Source: Bradyrhizobium sp. CCBAU 051011
Lineage (GTDB): Bacteria; Pseudomonadota; Alphaproteobacteria; Rhizobiales; Xanthobacteraceae
Length of the DNA: 64,000 nucleotides
Reading direction: 5' to 3'
Assembly: GCF_009930815.1 (NCBI RefSeq)
Contig: NZ_CP022222.1
Coordinates: 5,684,501 to 5,748,500 of the forward strand
Position 1 is the first letter of the stretch. Each line of letters opens with the position of its first letter. Shown one piece after another: positions 45,109-55,204 of this stretch. The notes below the pieces were generated by a model. It was not told where the DNA came from. It made no database searches and saw only the letters and a program-made list of their open reading frames with translations. The translations under genes and the position numbers were made by a program.

Positions 45109-45543
45109 ATGTTGCCAGACACGCCATCGGTCAGCCAGCTATCTCACGTTATTTCCCAAGCGGCCGCCCCGGCATTTCTTCTCGGCGCATTGGCGGCCTT
45201 CATTGCGGTGCTGATATCTCGCCTGAACAGGATCATCGACAGATCGATCTATCTGAATCAAATTCCCGATGACGATCAGATTAAATGCCGCCTCAAGGCG
45301 GACTCGCCGCGCCTTATTCGACGCGCTGCCATGATCAATCGCGCGATCTTCTGGTCCATCATGGGAAGTATCTCGATAAGCGTTGTAATAGTCGTCGGCT
45401 TCGTAAGTGCGTTTCTCCAGATCCAACATGAGCGAGGCGTTGCTATCCTCTTCATTATCGCCGTAGTAGCTTTCATCGTATCGCTAGTTGATTTTGCGCG
45501 GGAGGTCCGAATCGCCCTAAGCGAATTTGATCATTACGGCTAA
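45109..45543 (+). CDS. DUF2721 family membrane protein
   Basis: A 144-residue protein with three helices: a first helix in SQAAAPAFLLGALAAFIAVL, the charged connector RLNRIIDRSIYL, and two late helices (WSIMGSISISVVIVVGFVSA, ILFIIAVVAFIVSLVDFARE). Order and residues such as SRLNRIIDR match DUF2721, of unknown function. It follows the SphA-like gene by 26 bp and may share its transcript. Confidence 0.82.
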   Translation: MLPDTPSVSQLSHVISQAAAPAFLLGALAAFIAVLISRLNRIIDRSIYLNQIPDDDQIKCRLKADSPRLIRRAAMINRAIFWSIMGSISISVVIVVGFVSAFLQIQHERGVAILFIIAVVAFIVSLVDFAREVRIALSEFDHYG

Positions 45544-45559
45544 CTTCGTTTGGCTCGAG

Positions 45560-46010
45560 TGATTCTGTATATTTGCGGGGTTACTGTTTGTTTCGCGCGA
45601 TGAGGCGGCCGCCGCCGTGCCGCCAACCGGGCTGAATGGTTTGACCTTGCCGGATCGAGATCCCAGCGCCAGTCCTGACCAGCGATCGAGCGCTGCTTAT
45701 TGGCATCGGCCGCAATAGACTCGCATCGACTGCAAATCCTTCGCCGCCAACCAAGTCGGCGGCAATGCATCTCTCGACGACCCGTTCGAACACACGACGG
45801 AAAACATCTCCATCGCGGAAGCGCTCGTTGCGGGCGCGCAAATCTGGATGATCCGGGATAGCGTCCTCGATACCGAGCTTGCAGAACCAGCGATAGGCCG
45901 ACCGGCGGAAGAAGCCGCCGGCCAGGGGCGAATGACCTCACGCCAACCTGAGCGCGCCAGGGAGGATAATCCCTTGGTGATGTCCGTTTCATGTTCCCGC
46001 TTGATATCAT
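45560..46010 (-). pseudogene. IS1182-like transposase remnant
   Basis: The minus strand reads (with shifts) SAYRWFCKLGIEDAIPDHPD, LRARNERFRDGDVFRRVFER, VVERCIAADLVGGEGFAVDA, SLI, then ADANKQRSIAGQDWRWDLDP. This is the middle of an IS1182/IS5-like DDE transposase around the first catalytic Asp (FAVDAS). Both ends are lost and at least two frameshifts occur. No terminal repeats identified. Confidence 0.75.
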
Positions 46011-46107
46011 TACTCTAATATCATGTTTTAGATATTCATATTGATGGTTGACATATCAATTGAAGCTATCGCACATAAGGGCAAATATCTCACGCAGAGC
46101 ATACACC

Positions 46108-46368
46108 ATGATCACTGCTGCCCAACTGCGGGCTGCGCGCGCGCTTCTTTGCATCGATCAGAAGACCCTGGCCGAACTATCCGGCCTGTCCGTGCCGACG
46201 ATCCAGCGAATGGAAGCCAGCTCCGGCAACGTTCGCGGGGTCGTGGATAGCCTGACAAAGGTGGTGGAGGCGCTCGATCTGGCAGGGATCGAACTCATTG
46301 GCGATGGTGCCCCCAGTCCCCCAGGTGGGCGTGGCGTGCGGCTGAAAACTTCTTCCCCGAAACCCTGA
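46108..46368 (+). CDS. Small XRE-family HTH regulator
   Basis: An 86-residue protein. MITAAQLRAARALLCIDQKT, LAELSGLSVPTIQRMEASSG is a single XRE helix-turn-helix, followed by a dimerisation-like helix (VVDSLTKVVEALDLAGIELI). It precedes the SulP transporter gene by 77 bp and probably controls it. ATG 46108 is the only start giving an ordinary HTH. Confidence 0.82.
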   Translation: MITAAQLRAARALLCIDQKTLAELSGLSVPTIQRMEASSGNVRGVVDSLTKVVEALDLAGIELIGDGAPSPPGGRGVRLKTSSPKP

Positions 46369-46445
46369 ACCGAAAAGCAACCCGCGACGGCGACCGCCGA
46401 CGGAAAGCCGACGATCCCGCCGCTCCCACAAAGGCGCGGCCAGAC

Positions 46446-48167
46446 ATGAAAGCGACGAAACTACAACAGAGCGACGCGCCTAGTTTCGCGGAGCTCTATA
46501 CGCCGAAACTGCTGACGGTCTTGCGCGAAGGATACGGTCTGCCCCAGCTTCGGGGAGATGCCATTGCTGGGCTGACTGTCGCCATAGTGGCGCTACCCCT
46601 CTCCATGGCCATCGCCATCGCCTCCGGCGCGACTCCGGCGCAAGGACTCTACACCGCCATCGTCGGTGGCTTTCTTGTCTCCGCCCTTGGCGGGTCGCGC
46701 CTCCAGGTCGGCGGTCCTGCCGGCGCATTCATCGTGCTCGTGTCCGCGACCGTGGCGCAGCACGGCATGGACGGACTGGTCCTCGCCACCTTCCTCTCGG
46801 GGCTGATGCTCACTGCCGTAGGCTTCTTCCGCCTGGGGACTTTCATCAAGTTCATTCCCTTTCCCGTGACCGTCGGCTTCACCGCTGGCATCGCGGTCAT
46901 CATCTTCGCCAGCCAGATCAAGGAATTGCTCGGACTGTCGCTTGCTCACGAACCGGGCGAATTGCTGAAGAAGCTGCCCGCCCTTTGGGATGCGCGCGGC
47001 AGTCTCACACCGACCGCAGTCGGGCTGTCGGTCGCCACCGTCGCGATCGTCCTGGGGCTGCGCAAGCTGCGGCCGCACTGGCCGGGAATGCTCATTGCGG
47101 TCGGCATGACCGCCGGCGCGACGGGACTATTGGGGCTGCCCGTCGCGACGATCGGCACGCAATTCGGCGGCATCCCCTCGACGCTGCCGTTCCCCAGCCT
47201 GCCGAACCTATCCGTCGAAAAGATATTGGCAGTCTTGCCGGCTGCGGTCTCTTTCTCGCTGCTCGGCGCGATCGAGTCGCTGCTTTCGGCCGTGGTCGCG
47301 GACGGCATGAGTGGGCGACGGCATCGCGCGAACTGCGAGCTCGTCGCGCAGGGGGCGGCCAACATCGGCGCGTCGCTTTTTGGCGGTTTTTGTGTCACGG
47401 GGACCATCGCCCGGACCGCCACCAACGTGCGGGCCGGGGCGCACGGGCCGATCGCGGGGATGCTCCACGCCGTTTTCCTGTTGCTCTTCATGCTGATCGC
47501 CGCACCCTTGGCCGCCTACATTCCGCTGGCGGCCCTTGCAGGCGTGCTGGCGGTGGTGGCCTGGAATATGATCGAGATGCCAGCGGTCGCCATTCTGCTG
47601 CGTTCTGGCTGGGGCGAAGCCACCGTGCTGGCCTCGACTTTCCTACTTACGATCTTCCGCGATCTCACCGAGGCGATCCTTGTCGGCTTCGCGATCGGTT
47701 CCGTGCTCTTCATCCAGCGCATGAGCCGCACGACGGCAGTTGCCTTGGACAAGCCCTTCGTGGCGCGCGACGAGGCCGACTCTACTAGGCCGCGTGGAGC
47801 TTACAACGAGGATATTGCGGCGAACCCTGACGTGGCCGTCTACCGCATCACCGGGGTTCTGTTCTTTGGCGCAACAGCATCCATCGGTTCGATTCTCGAC
47901 CGCATCCAGGACGACTACAAGGCATTGATCGTGGATTTCTCCGCCGTTCCATTTCTCGATTCTACCGGCGCAAACATGATCGAAGGGCTTGCCCACAAGG
48001 CACACAAACGCGGCGTTGCGCTGTGGCTGACGGGGGCCAATCGGGACATCCGCCGCTTGTTTCTGGCCCATGGGCTGAGGAGACCTCTCGTCAAATATGC
48101 TTCGACCGTCGAAAGCGCGATCTCCTCGCTCCGGACGGGCGATAGGGCAGAACATGAGGCCGCGTGA
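46446..48167 (+). CDS. SulP-family anion transporter with STAS domain
   Basis: A 573-residue transporter. About twelve helices carry the SulP signatures LRGDAIAGLTVAIVALPLSM and ASGATPAQGLYTAIVGGFLV. A cytoplasmic STAS domain (about 450-560) contains VYRITGVLFFGATASIGSIL and VDFSAVPFLDSTGANMIEGL. Family members import sulfate or bicarbonate; here the long Gly/Ala-rich core does not settle which. Cotranscription with the XRE regulator is likely. Confidence 0.93.
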   Translation: MKATKLQQSDAPSFAELYTPKLLTVLREGYGLPQLRGDAIAGLTVAIVALPLSMAIAIASGATPAQGLYTAIVGGFLVSALGGSRLQVGGPAGAFIVLVSATVAQHGMDGLVLATFLSGLMLTAVGFFRLGTFIKFIPFPVTVGFTAGIAVIIFASQIKELLGLSLAHEPGELLKKLPALWDARGSLTPTAVGLSVATVAIVLGLRKLRPHWPGMLIAVGMTAGATGLLGLPVATIGTQFGGIPSTLPFPSLPNLSVEKILAVLPAAVSFSLLGAIESLLSAVVADGMSGRRHRANCELVAQGAANIGASLFGGFCVTGTIARTATNVRAGAHGPIAGMLHAVFLLLFMLIAAPLAAYIPLAALAGVLAVVAWNMIEMPAVAILLRSGWGEATVLASTFLLTIFRDLTEAILVGFAIGSVLFIQRMSRTTAVALDKPFVARDEADSTRPRGAYNEDIAANPDVAVYRITGVLFFGATASIGSILDRIQDDYKALIVDFSAVPFLDSTGANMIEGLAHKAHKRGVALWLTGANRDIRRLFLAHGLRRPLVKYASTVESAISSLRTGDRAEHEAA

Positions 48168-48635
48168 GCGCCCCGTCAGCCCCTCTGAAAAAGCAATTTG
48201 AGATGGTTGCAGGTCTCCGCAACCGAAAATCTCTTGTCGAAAAGCTATTCTACATGGAGCGCCAACCCCGGGATAACCCCGGCTACGTCAGCAACGAACG
48301 CAAATAACCAATATCGTATGAGGCCAAAACTCTCGACTTTTCAGCGCTATGCGGCCCGATAACTGGGTTCGGGACGCAGGGGACCGTCCGCCTCAGACGG
48401 CCACGATCAGCGAATGTCGCTATCGGTGATTGCGAGTCCCGGCGAAAAAGCTGAGACGCCAAACATGGGTTTGAGCCACGACTTCCGTCGCGGTCCAAAT
48501 GGACTCCAACACCAATCGGGCAGGGCTCCCGAGTCGGTGAATCATGAGTTAATTTTCCGGCAAATTTCGCCGCTCGGCGCCCCCGCGACTCAGTCTATGA
48601 CGTCTTCGTCGCACGAAAAATGCGGGTGCACACAG

Positions 48636-48779
48636 ATGCCAAATTCGAATGATGTCGCCAGCAGCGAGACGCTTTGGGAGCGGGTCCTGTCCCTGCTCGT
48701 CGTGGGTGCCAGCGTTTTGGGTGGAAGCACCGTGTTGCTGATACAGGCGCTACCACCATTACTTCACGGATTTCCATAG
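48636..48779 (+). CDS. Possible 47-residue single-span membrane peptide
   Basis: MPNSNDVASSETLWERVLSL then LVVGASVLGGSTVLLIQALP forms a polar head and one helix. The ribosome site is weak and no relative is known to me. It is the only protein-like frame in the 48168-48957 gap. Confidence 0.35.
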   Translation: MPNSNDVASSETLWERVLSLLVVGASVLGGSTVLLIQALPPLLHGFP

Positions 48780-48957
48780 AGGGCGCAAAACGGGTTTTGA
48801 CTGCGACCATGGGGTTTGCAGCTGCCATTCTGACAACGAGAAATTCTGTAATGATCTCAATGGGCCAAAAACACCGAAAATGTCAGAACGGCCTTTGAAA
48901 ACACTACTCCAGATCTTCGCCTCGGCCGAAGCTCACTGTTAGCTCCGCAATCCCGCG

Positions 48958-50097
48958 TCATGCAGGCGTAGGATCTAGCCGCGCGGTTGTGAAGTTCTTC
49001 GGTGAGGTGCCGATTGAACTGGTTGAGCTTGTCAACACTGATAACCACTTCCATCCCGCATATTTATCGCCGGTTTGGCGCAGATGTGTGTAGCGCTTGA
49101 GACTCGACCAAGAACGATGACCTGAGACGGCGGCAACTTGTGGGATATTCCGACCGAGTTCGAATAGGCGTGAAACACCATCGTGACGAAGGTCGTGCAG
49201 GTGCAAGTCAACGATCTCGAGGAATTGACATGCACGCGTGAAATTCGTTCCGATAGTGTCGCCACTATATGGAAAGATCTCTTCAGAGCGCTTAGGCATT
49301 GAGAGGACTATCTGGAGCGCTTCCGGAGGAAGATCGCACCATACGTCATTGCCGATCTTCTCTCCAGGGTTCTTCATATCCCGAACCAAAACACGACTTC
49401 CGCCCAGGTCGAGGTCCTCCCATAGGATCCGCGTAATCTCCTCGAGACGACGTGTCGAGAATATCGCGAAGCCGATGACTTTCTGCATCGGAATAGACGA
49501 TGGTCGGCGCTTCAGCCGTTGGCCAAAATGCTCCAAAATCTTGTCGAGCTCATCGAGAGCGGGCCGCCGATCGCGTTCACGGCTCTTGCTCGCGATGCCA
49601 AGACGCTTGGCAACTACAAACGCGTCCTTCATAGCAGTCTGATCTAGAGGGTACGCCCATGCCGGCTTGGCAACAGCAAACACGGCCGCCAAATGGGAGA
49701 GATAGTTGGCGACTGTTTGCGGCGTAACATTAATGACGAGCTGATTGGCAAAGGAGATCACGTCAGCGCTCGTGATTTCGGAGCATGCTTTGCTGGCTAT
49801 GTCGTAGCCCTTGATCGCGCGCAGAACCTGCGCCTTTGTGCGACCGATCTTTTTGATAGATTCATCCGTATAACGGTCGATAACAGCGGATAGGGTAGGG
49901 TCAGGTGCTGCAAGACGCTCGAGCGCGCCGGGCTTGGCAAGCTCCTTCTCCCGCTTTTCGAGCCAAGCAGAGGCTGCCTGTTTCCGATCGAACGTGCGGC
50001 CTTCTCGATGAACGATCTTGCCAGCGCGCTTGATAAGGAGTTGTGCCTGGTATCCTGTTGAGCCGTCGCTTCGCTTGCGTGGTATGACCGTTCCCAC
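48958..50097 (-). CDS. Tyrosine-type site-specific integrase
   Basis: A 379-residue phage-type integrase from GTG 50097 (GGAG eight bases upstream); an ATG at 50211 would add an unlikely hydrophobic leader. An N-terminal SAM-like core-binding domain (LSAVIDRYTDESIKKIGRTK) precedes the catalytic domain with Arg in FSTRRLEEI, HDLRHDG (HxxR), SGHRS and the nucleophile in LKRYTHL. It integrates or excises an island at an att site. No tRNA or attachment repeat was recognised beside it. Confidence 0.9.
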   Translation of the reverse strand: MGTVIPRKRSDGSTGYQAQLLIKRAGKIVHREGRTFDRKQAASAWLEKREKELAKPGALERLAAPDPTLSAVIDRYTDESIKKIGRTKAQVLRAIKGYDIASKACSEITSADVISFANQLVINVTPQTVANYLSHLAAVFAVAKPAWAYPLDQTAMKDAFVVAKRLGIASKSRERDRRPALDELDKILEHFGQRLKRRPSSIPMQKVIGFAIFSTRRLEEITRILWEDLDLGGSRVLVRDMKNPGEKIGNDVWCDLPPEALQIVLSMPKRSEEIFPYSGDTIGTNFTRACQFLEIVDLHLHDLRHDGVSRLFELGRNIPQVAAVSGHRSWSSLKRYTHLRQTGDKYAGWKWLSVLTSSTSSIGTSPKNFTTARLDPTPA

Positions 50098-50465
50098 TGT
50101 AAGAGCTCCATTGGCGGTACTGCATGAGCGGCTTTGGTACTGCGCCGCAGTACCGTACGCCACAAAATGGGGGAAAATGGGCGAAAACGGGCTAAAACAA
50201 AGAATCTGCAAATGACCGTAAGTGGTTGAAATGAGCGAAAAAAGTACGAAATCATACGATTTTCTTTTCTCCGTCGCGCCGATGATGGATTGGACCGAGA
50301 GTTCAGGTCTTTCAATCGGTTAGAGGGCGGCATGTGCACGACGTGTGCACCGAGAGATCAAGAAAGATCCAGCGACAGCCAAAGTACCCGGCTCTCAGAA
50401 GCGGGGCGTAGTATGTGGGATCGGGTTAGTCGGACATTCTGTTCGGCGCATCGATTGATGCTGCA

Positions 50466-50889
50466 GTGCTGCGGATTGGAATCGTCTCGGATACCCACGG
50501 GCTCCTGCGGCTCGAGGCTGAGCACGGCTTGGCGGGGTGGCGCATATCATCCACGCTGGCGATATGGTCGTGCGGAAATTCTTGTCAGACTCCGTCGGAT
50601 TTGCGCCTCACAGCGATTAGAGGGAACACCGATACCGCCGAGTGGGCGAAACATTATCCTGACACTCAGGCGGTACAGCTCGGAGAGCGATCGTTCTATG
50701 TCTTGCACCCTCAGGAATTGCAGATTGATCCAGCAGTTTGCGGATTGATGCGCATCGACCGCGGATCCAACGATTGATGATGTGCTGTATCTGAATCCTG
50801 GAAGTGCAGGGCCACGTCGTTTCAAGCTGCCCGTCACACTTGCTACTTTGGAGATAACCTTCAAGCGGCCTTCGACCGGTCATACATGA
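50466..50889 (+). pseudogene. Calcineurin-like (YfcE-type) metallophosphoesterase, decayed
   Basis: GTG 50466 opens LRIGIVSDTHGLLRLEAEHG (metal-binding DTH). Shifted frames continue HIIHAGDIG-like sequence, LTAIRGNTDTAEWAKHYPDT (GNxD), VQLGERSFYVLH, then VLYLNPGSAGPRRFKLPVTL and LATLEITFK with a stop at 50889. The second half of the metal site (the GHTH segment) is missing by a deletion. Several frameshifts. Confidence 0.72.
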
Positions 50890-51099
50890 CCTCAGTCGCA
50901 CCGAGTGAAGTGTCCGATGAAATGCGCGCTCGACCGCTGCATCAGGTAGCCGAACTGCTGCAGTCTTGCACCACCGGCAGTTCCTCGGCATTGGAGTCGC
51001 CCGGCGCAGTCGCCCAGGCCAGTTCGACTAGCATCACGATCCGCCGACCGGCACTGTCAAGCGGGCAAACGATGAAGCCCTGCTCCTCGATGTAGATCA

Positions 51100-51560
51100 A
51101 AAGACGCCGTGCACGTCGCAGCGAATGAGAGCCATAGGCGCGCGCAATCGCTACCTTTATCGCACCTGCCCAACGGCAACGCCGCGCTGTCCGCTGACAT
51201 GGCAGCGCGGCTGGAGAAAGCATTCAAGAAATTCACCCGCAAAGAGCTTCTCGACATGCAGGCGGAATACGATGCCGCGCAGGCAAGCAAAAGGATGCGC
51301 CGGCCAATGCCACGGCTTATGTGCCCCGTTTCTGACGATCAAAGCCAACAACATTGAAGGATGGGTCCCACAATATCCTCGTACGCAGCCGCCTTGCGGT
51401 TTTCTTGCGTACGCTGGTCCATTCCAGGTGCCGTGCGGGTACCGCGGGACAGGAGCAAGTGCGAACGGGTGCTGGGATTGGGCGTCGCATGCGCCAATGA
51501 CTTAGAGGGTTCCGTGGATCGATGCAGGTGGAAAAATGAGCTAGGCGCCGATCCCAACTG
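51100..51560 (+). pseudogene. HigA-type antitoxin-like XRE protein, decayed
   Basis: Frames read LSHLPNGNAALSADMAARLE, KAFKKFTRKELLDMQAEYDA and AQASKR, then (shifted) AYVPRFLTIKANNIEGWV, then HNILVRSRLAVFLRTLVHS. The first block is the HTH end of HigA-like antidotes. The PFLTIKANNIEGWV extension belongs to a larger protein class in which the HTH precedes a C-terminal domain. The N-terminus and last part (near GADPNWRATLHG) are lost or shifted. No HigB toxin is seen. Confidence 0.55.
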
Positions 51561-51814
51561 GCGTGCTACTTTGCATGGGGTTGTTCCCGATATTTTGGTT
51601 GGATCAGACGAGCAACATCATATTGCATTGAACCGATATGCGCGTGCTTGATGCTGATCAACGAGACGCCGACTGGCGCGATCTCTCTCGCATCGTGCTG
51701 CGCATCGACCAGACATTTAGACCAACCGCGCGCGGCTCGCATACGAAAGCTGCCTCTCGCGTGCCAGATAGCTGACCGAGTAAGGTTATCGGCATCTGTT
51801 GCAACGACGCCTAA

Positions 51815-52322
51815 TCATCGCGACGCCTGCCTTCTACAACCCTCGATCATCGCAGGCGTCACGTCGGTAGGATAGTAAAGCGGCGAGGCACCGGCTGGTC
51901 GAGAATATGCGCTGCGAGGGCACGCCCTGCCGTTGAGCATGGTGTCATCCGGGCAGGCGCACGGTCCGCCGGTTGCGTGATATTGGTCCCGACTTGCTTT
52001 GATAGGATCGCAGCAATAGCCGTGGCCGTCAGTGCGACCTCAGCCTTGCGCTTGATCTCAGGCGGTGCAGGTTTCTCTGGGGCATGGGTGGTCGCGGACT
52101 TCTCGGAGTGGCTTTTGATGGCGGGTGCCGAATTGTTAGAGGTTGCTGCCGCTACAATAGGAGGTGATACAGGGTACGTGAGGCAACGGGGTTGGCCACG
52201 GAAGCCTGCGACTGCGCGACCGCCGCGACTGGCGCGTTGTTCACCGGACTGCTGTGGCGGCTTATAGTGTAAGCCCCTAACGCCGTGACGCTCAGCATAA
52301 AGAGTAGCGTTCTTGCCCGCAT
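51815..52322 (-). pseudogene. Secreted protein with C-terminal CACPDD-type motif, frameshifted
   Basis: The minus strand begins MRARTLLFMLSVTALGAYTI (signal), VAQSQASVANPVASRTLYHL, then shifts to KPAPPEIKRKAEVALTATAI, and again to GPCACPDDTMLNGRACPRSA and YSRPAGASPLYYPTDVTPAM with a stop at 51815. This Cys-rich tail recurs in short rhizobial secreted proteins. Two shifts break it. Function unknown. Confidence 0.6.
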
Positions 52323-52900
52323 ACTCGCGCCGCCACCATTAGCCGGTCTTTCGAGCATTCATGGCCCGCTCGACCTCATGGCTAGTTCATCCAGATGTTG
52401 CGCAAAACGATCGAGCATTTCGCGCTTCGCTTAGTCAGTAGCTAAGTCTCGGACGAGCGCACATTCGGCCGCGTCTTTGTGCAGCTTCTCCAAATGGGCT
52501 TGAATCCTTCATCATCCCCCCGCGTGCCTCCATTTTCCAACGAAGGAAGTGACACGGCTCGACATCAAATTGAACTAACAAATCTTAGGTCGGGACTGGA
52601 CTGCTGCTTATTACCCTTGGCTTTTATTGAACGTCTCAAGCATTCCTTCGGCAGCGTCTGCGTGCTGAGCACGGCCCGCCCGGGGCTTGGGGGCATCGTG
52701 AGGCGGGCGCAGTGCCGAGCCAACCGATACGCTCAGTGAGAAGCCCTCGCGGATGATAGTATAGGGGAACGAGCGTATTGTCCGTAACGACTTAGCGATC
52801 ATTCTTGTTTCAACCTGAGCGCGCTGGTTTCCAAGCCGTACTTGCAAAATGAAAATGCCATTGTTGCCGCTGTTGCCATAGCGGTCTCGGCGGCCGGCCT
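52323..52900. other. No recognisable gene
   Basis: Only short frames without family motifs between two decayed genes. Confidence 0.45.
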
Positions 52901-52914
52901 CACACGCTGAAGCC

Positions 52915-53240
52915 GTGTATCGGAGTGAGCAGTGGGCGACATTCCAGACTGACGGCTGCCGCCGCGATGCCGACGGCTATTACTGATCACCGGCCGTGTT
53001 GACGACGTGAATCAACGTCTCGGGTCACCACAAGGGCACTGCCGAGCTCGAAACTCGCTAGTCACGCATGCCGAGGTGTCCGAGGTCGCTGTCGTTGGCT
53101 ATCCCCACGATATCAAGGGCCAGGGCATTTACCCCTACGTCACGCTAATGGCGGCACCGAGCCGACCGAGGAGTTGCGGAGTCATTGGAAATGAGCGATC
53201 GATGTCTTCATTATCGGCCCCCTTCGTCTCTAGCAGTCGT
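52915..53240 (+). pseudogene. Acetyl-CoA synthetase, C-terminal fragment
   Basis: After [12 protein letters not shown], shifted frames read ITGRVDDVN, then [20 protein letters not shown] and IYPYVTLMA. This is the hinge and the start of the C-terminal domain of an AMP-forming acetyl-CoA synthetase (Acs). The adenylate-forming core and the catalytic Lys are lost. Confidence 0.75.
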
Positions 53241-53395
53241 TTGCCTTTAATCAAAAGACCCGCTAGGGCCGGTCATCCAAATTGCTATGCTTCAGCACAT
53301 GCTACCACGCAGTCAATCATTAGCAAACGCAAGAAGGCGGATCTCGCTGGCAAAAAGATGATCTCGCCGGAAGGGCTCGGGCTGCGTGTGGTCCA

Positions 53396-54289
53396 CTACA
53401 GCCGCGTGGTAGTCCGATCAAGCTCTGACATGATCCAATCGGCGAATGCCCGCACTGCGCGGCGCTGCCGGTTGGCGCGAGGGAAGACGAGATGGTGGCC
53501 GACATAGCGGATATCGACGGACCGGCCGGCGAGCGGGGCGACCAATCTGCCCGTCTCGATCTCGCGCTCGGCAAGTCGCGTGGATTCCAGGGTGACGCCG
53601 AGACCGCTTGAAGCCATAGCAATCGCCAGGAAGCTGCGGTCGAAACGCATCCCATGAATGGCGGGCGCCTCAAGCCCATTCGCGGCAAACCATTGGTGCC
53701 ATTGAACCTTCTTGACCTCTGAACGAATAAGCACCTGGCCGAACAAATCCTTCGGTTTGCGGATCTTCTTTGCAAGCGCCGGCGTACACAGGGGCGCAAC
53801 GGTCTCCTCGCCGAGCGGAATGATTTCCAGAGACTCGCTCCTCGGCTGCCCATAGACGATATCGAGATCGAAATCGTCATTGCCAAAGCGGGCATACTCG
53901 GTGCTGGCGGCGAGCCGCACTTCCAGCTTGGGTTCGGCGGCAATGAACTGGTCGAGACGCGGCGCCAGCCACTGCGCTGCGAAGCTCGGCGCGCAATGCA
54001 CCCGAAGCAGTTGCGGCCCGCGGCCGGCCACTTCCTCGATTCCGTGCCGCAGATTGTCGAATGCGGAGCCGACGTGACGCATCAGGTTTTGTCCGGCCGG
54101 TGTCAATCGGGTCGATCGGGCGCTGCGCTCGAACAGCGTGGTGCTCATCGTGCTTTCCAGTTTGCGGATCGCGTGACTGACGGCGCTCGGCGTCAAATGA
54201 AGTTCGCTTGCAGCGTCGCGAAAGGAGCCGGTGCGCGCGGCTGCCTCGAAGGCGCGGATTGCGGAAATCGGGATGCTGGACAGCAACAT
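53396..54289 (-). CDS. LysR-family regulator (GcvA-like)
   Basis: A 297-residue activator. The N-terminal winged HTH reads [40 protein letters not shown] and [13 protein letters not shown]. The ligand-binding domain includes [20 protein letters not shown] and [20 protein letters not shown], typical of the GcvA subgroup. It is divergent (132 bp) from the SDR-transketolase operon and should control it; the inducer is unknown. Confidence 0.92.
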   Translation of the reverse strand: MLLSSIPISAIRAFEAAARTGSFRDAASELHLTPSAVSHAIRKLESTMSTTLFERSARSTRLTPAGQNLMRHVGSAFDNLRHGIEEVAGRGPQLLRVHCAPSFAAQWLAPRLDQFIAAEPKLEVRLAASTEYARFGNDDFDLDIVYGQPRSESLEIIPLGEETVAPLCTPALAKKIRKPKDLFGQVLIRSEVKKVQWHQWFAANGLEAPAIHGMRFDRSFLAIAMASSGLGVTLESTRLAEREIETGRLVAPLAGRSVDIRYVGHHLVFPRANRQRRAVRAFADWIMSELDRTTTRL

Positions 54290-54421
54290 CCCATAAGTGA
54301 ACCAGATTCATCTATGGGCGACAACTGTGCGTTTGTCGCCGTTGCGGCCCCGGAATAGTAGGTACGGTCAAAGAAACAGGCGCGGGTCGACGGCGTCTCG
54401 GATCAATGCCAGGGAGGAGAC

Positions 54422-55183
54422 ATGCTGCTACGCGGGAAGACGGCGGTTATCTCGGGCGCGGCCTCGCCGCGCGGCATAGGCTTGGCGACCGCCCGGCGGT
54501 TCGCGGCAGAAGGTGCCCGGGTCGCGATCCTCGACATCGATGGCGCCGCGGCCGAAGCCGCCGCGAAGAGCCTGGACGTCGTTTCGGGCGGATCCCACCT
54601 CGGCCTCGGCTGCGACGTCGCCGACCAGAAATCCTGTATGAATGCGATCGACGCTGTGATCGGCGCTTTCGGCCAGATCGATATCCTGATCAATAACGCC
54701 GGCATTACGCAGCCGGCGAAGCTGCTCGAAATCACGCCCGCGGACTGGGCGCGCATCCAGGATGTCAATCTCAAGGGCGTGCTCTTTCTGTCCCAGGCGG
54801 TGATCCCGCACATGCGCCGGCGCAGGTCCGGCTCGATTGCCTGCATGTCGTCGGTCTCGGCGCAGCGCGGCGGCGGCATTTTCGGCGGGCCGCATTATTC
54901 CGCGGCCAAGGCTGGCGTGCTCGGCCTCGCCAAGGCGATGGCGCGCGAGTTCGGACTCGACGGCATTCGCGTCAACTGCGTCACGCCCGGCCTGATCGGA
55001 ACCGACATCACGGCTGGCAAGCTCACCGACGAGATGAAGGCGAAGATACTCGAGGGCATTCCGCTCGGCCGCCTCGGCCAAGCAAAGGACGTTGCGGGAA
55101 TCTACACGTTCCTTGCTTCCGACCTCTCCGCCTACGTCACGGGGGCGGTGATCGACGTCAACGGCGGCATGCTCATCCACTGA
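54422..55183 (+). CDS. Short-chain dehydrogenase/reductase (SDR)
   Basis: A 253-residue NAD(P)-dependent enzyme. The nucleotide motif SGAASPRGIG (residues 11-20) has Asp in AILDIDG, suggesting NAD. NNAGITQP, the catalytic Ser in CMSSVSAQ and YSAAKAG (Tyr 159, Lys 163) are in place, and VNCVTPGLIGTDI follows. It likely oxidises a sugar or polyol hydroxyl before the transketolase step. GGAGG precedes ATG 54422. It is the first gene of a three-gene operon. Confidence 0.93.
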   Translation: MLLRGKTAVISGAASPRGIGLATARRFAAEGARVAILDIDGAAAEAAAKSLDVVSGGSHLGLGCDVADQKSCMNAIDAVIGAFGQIDILINNAGITQPAKLLEITPADWARIQDVNLKGVLFLSQAVIPHMRRRRSGSIACMSSVSAQRGGGIFGGPHYSAAKAGVLGLAKAMAREFGLDGIRVNCVTPGLIGTDITAGKLTDEMKAKILEGIPLGRLGQAKDVAGIYTFLASDLSAYVTGAVIDVNGGMLIH

Positions 55184-55204
55184 GCACGATAGGAGGAGAT
55201 CGCC

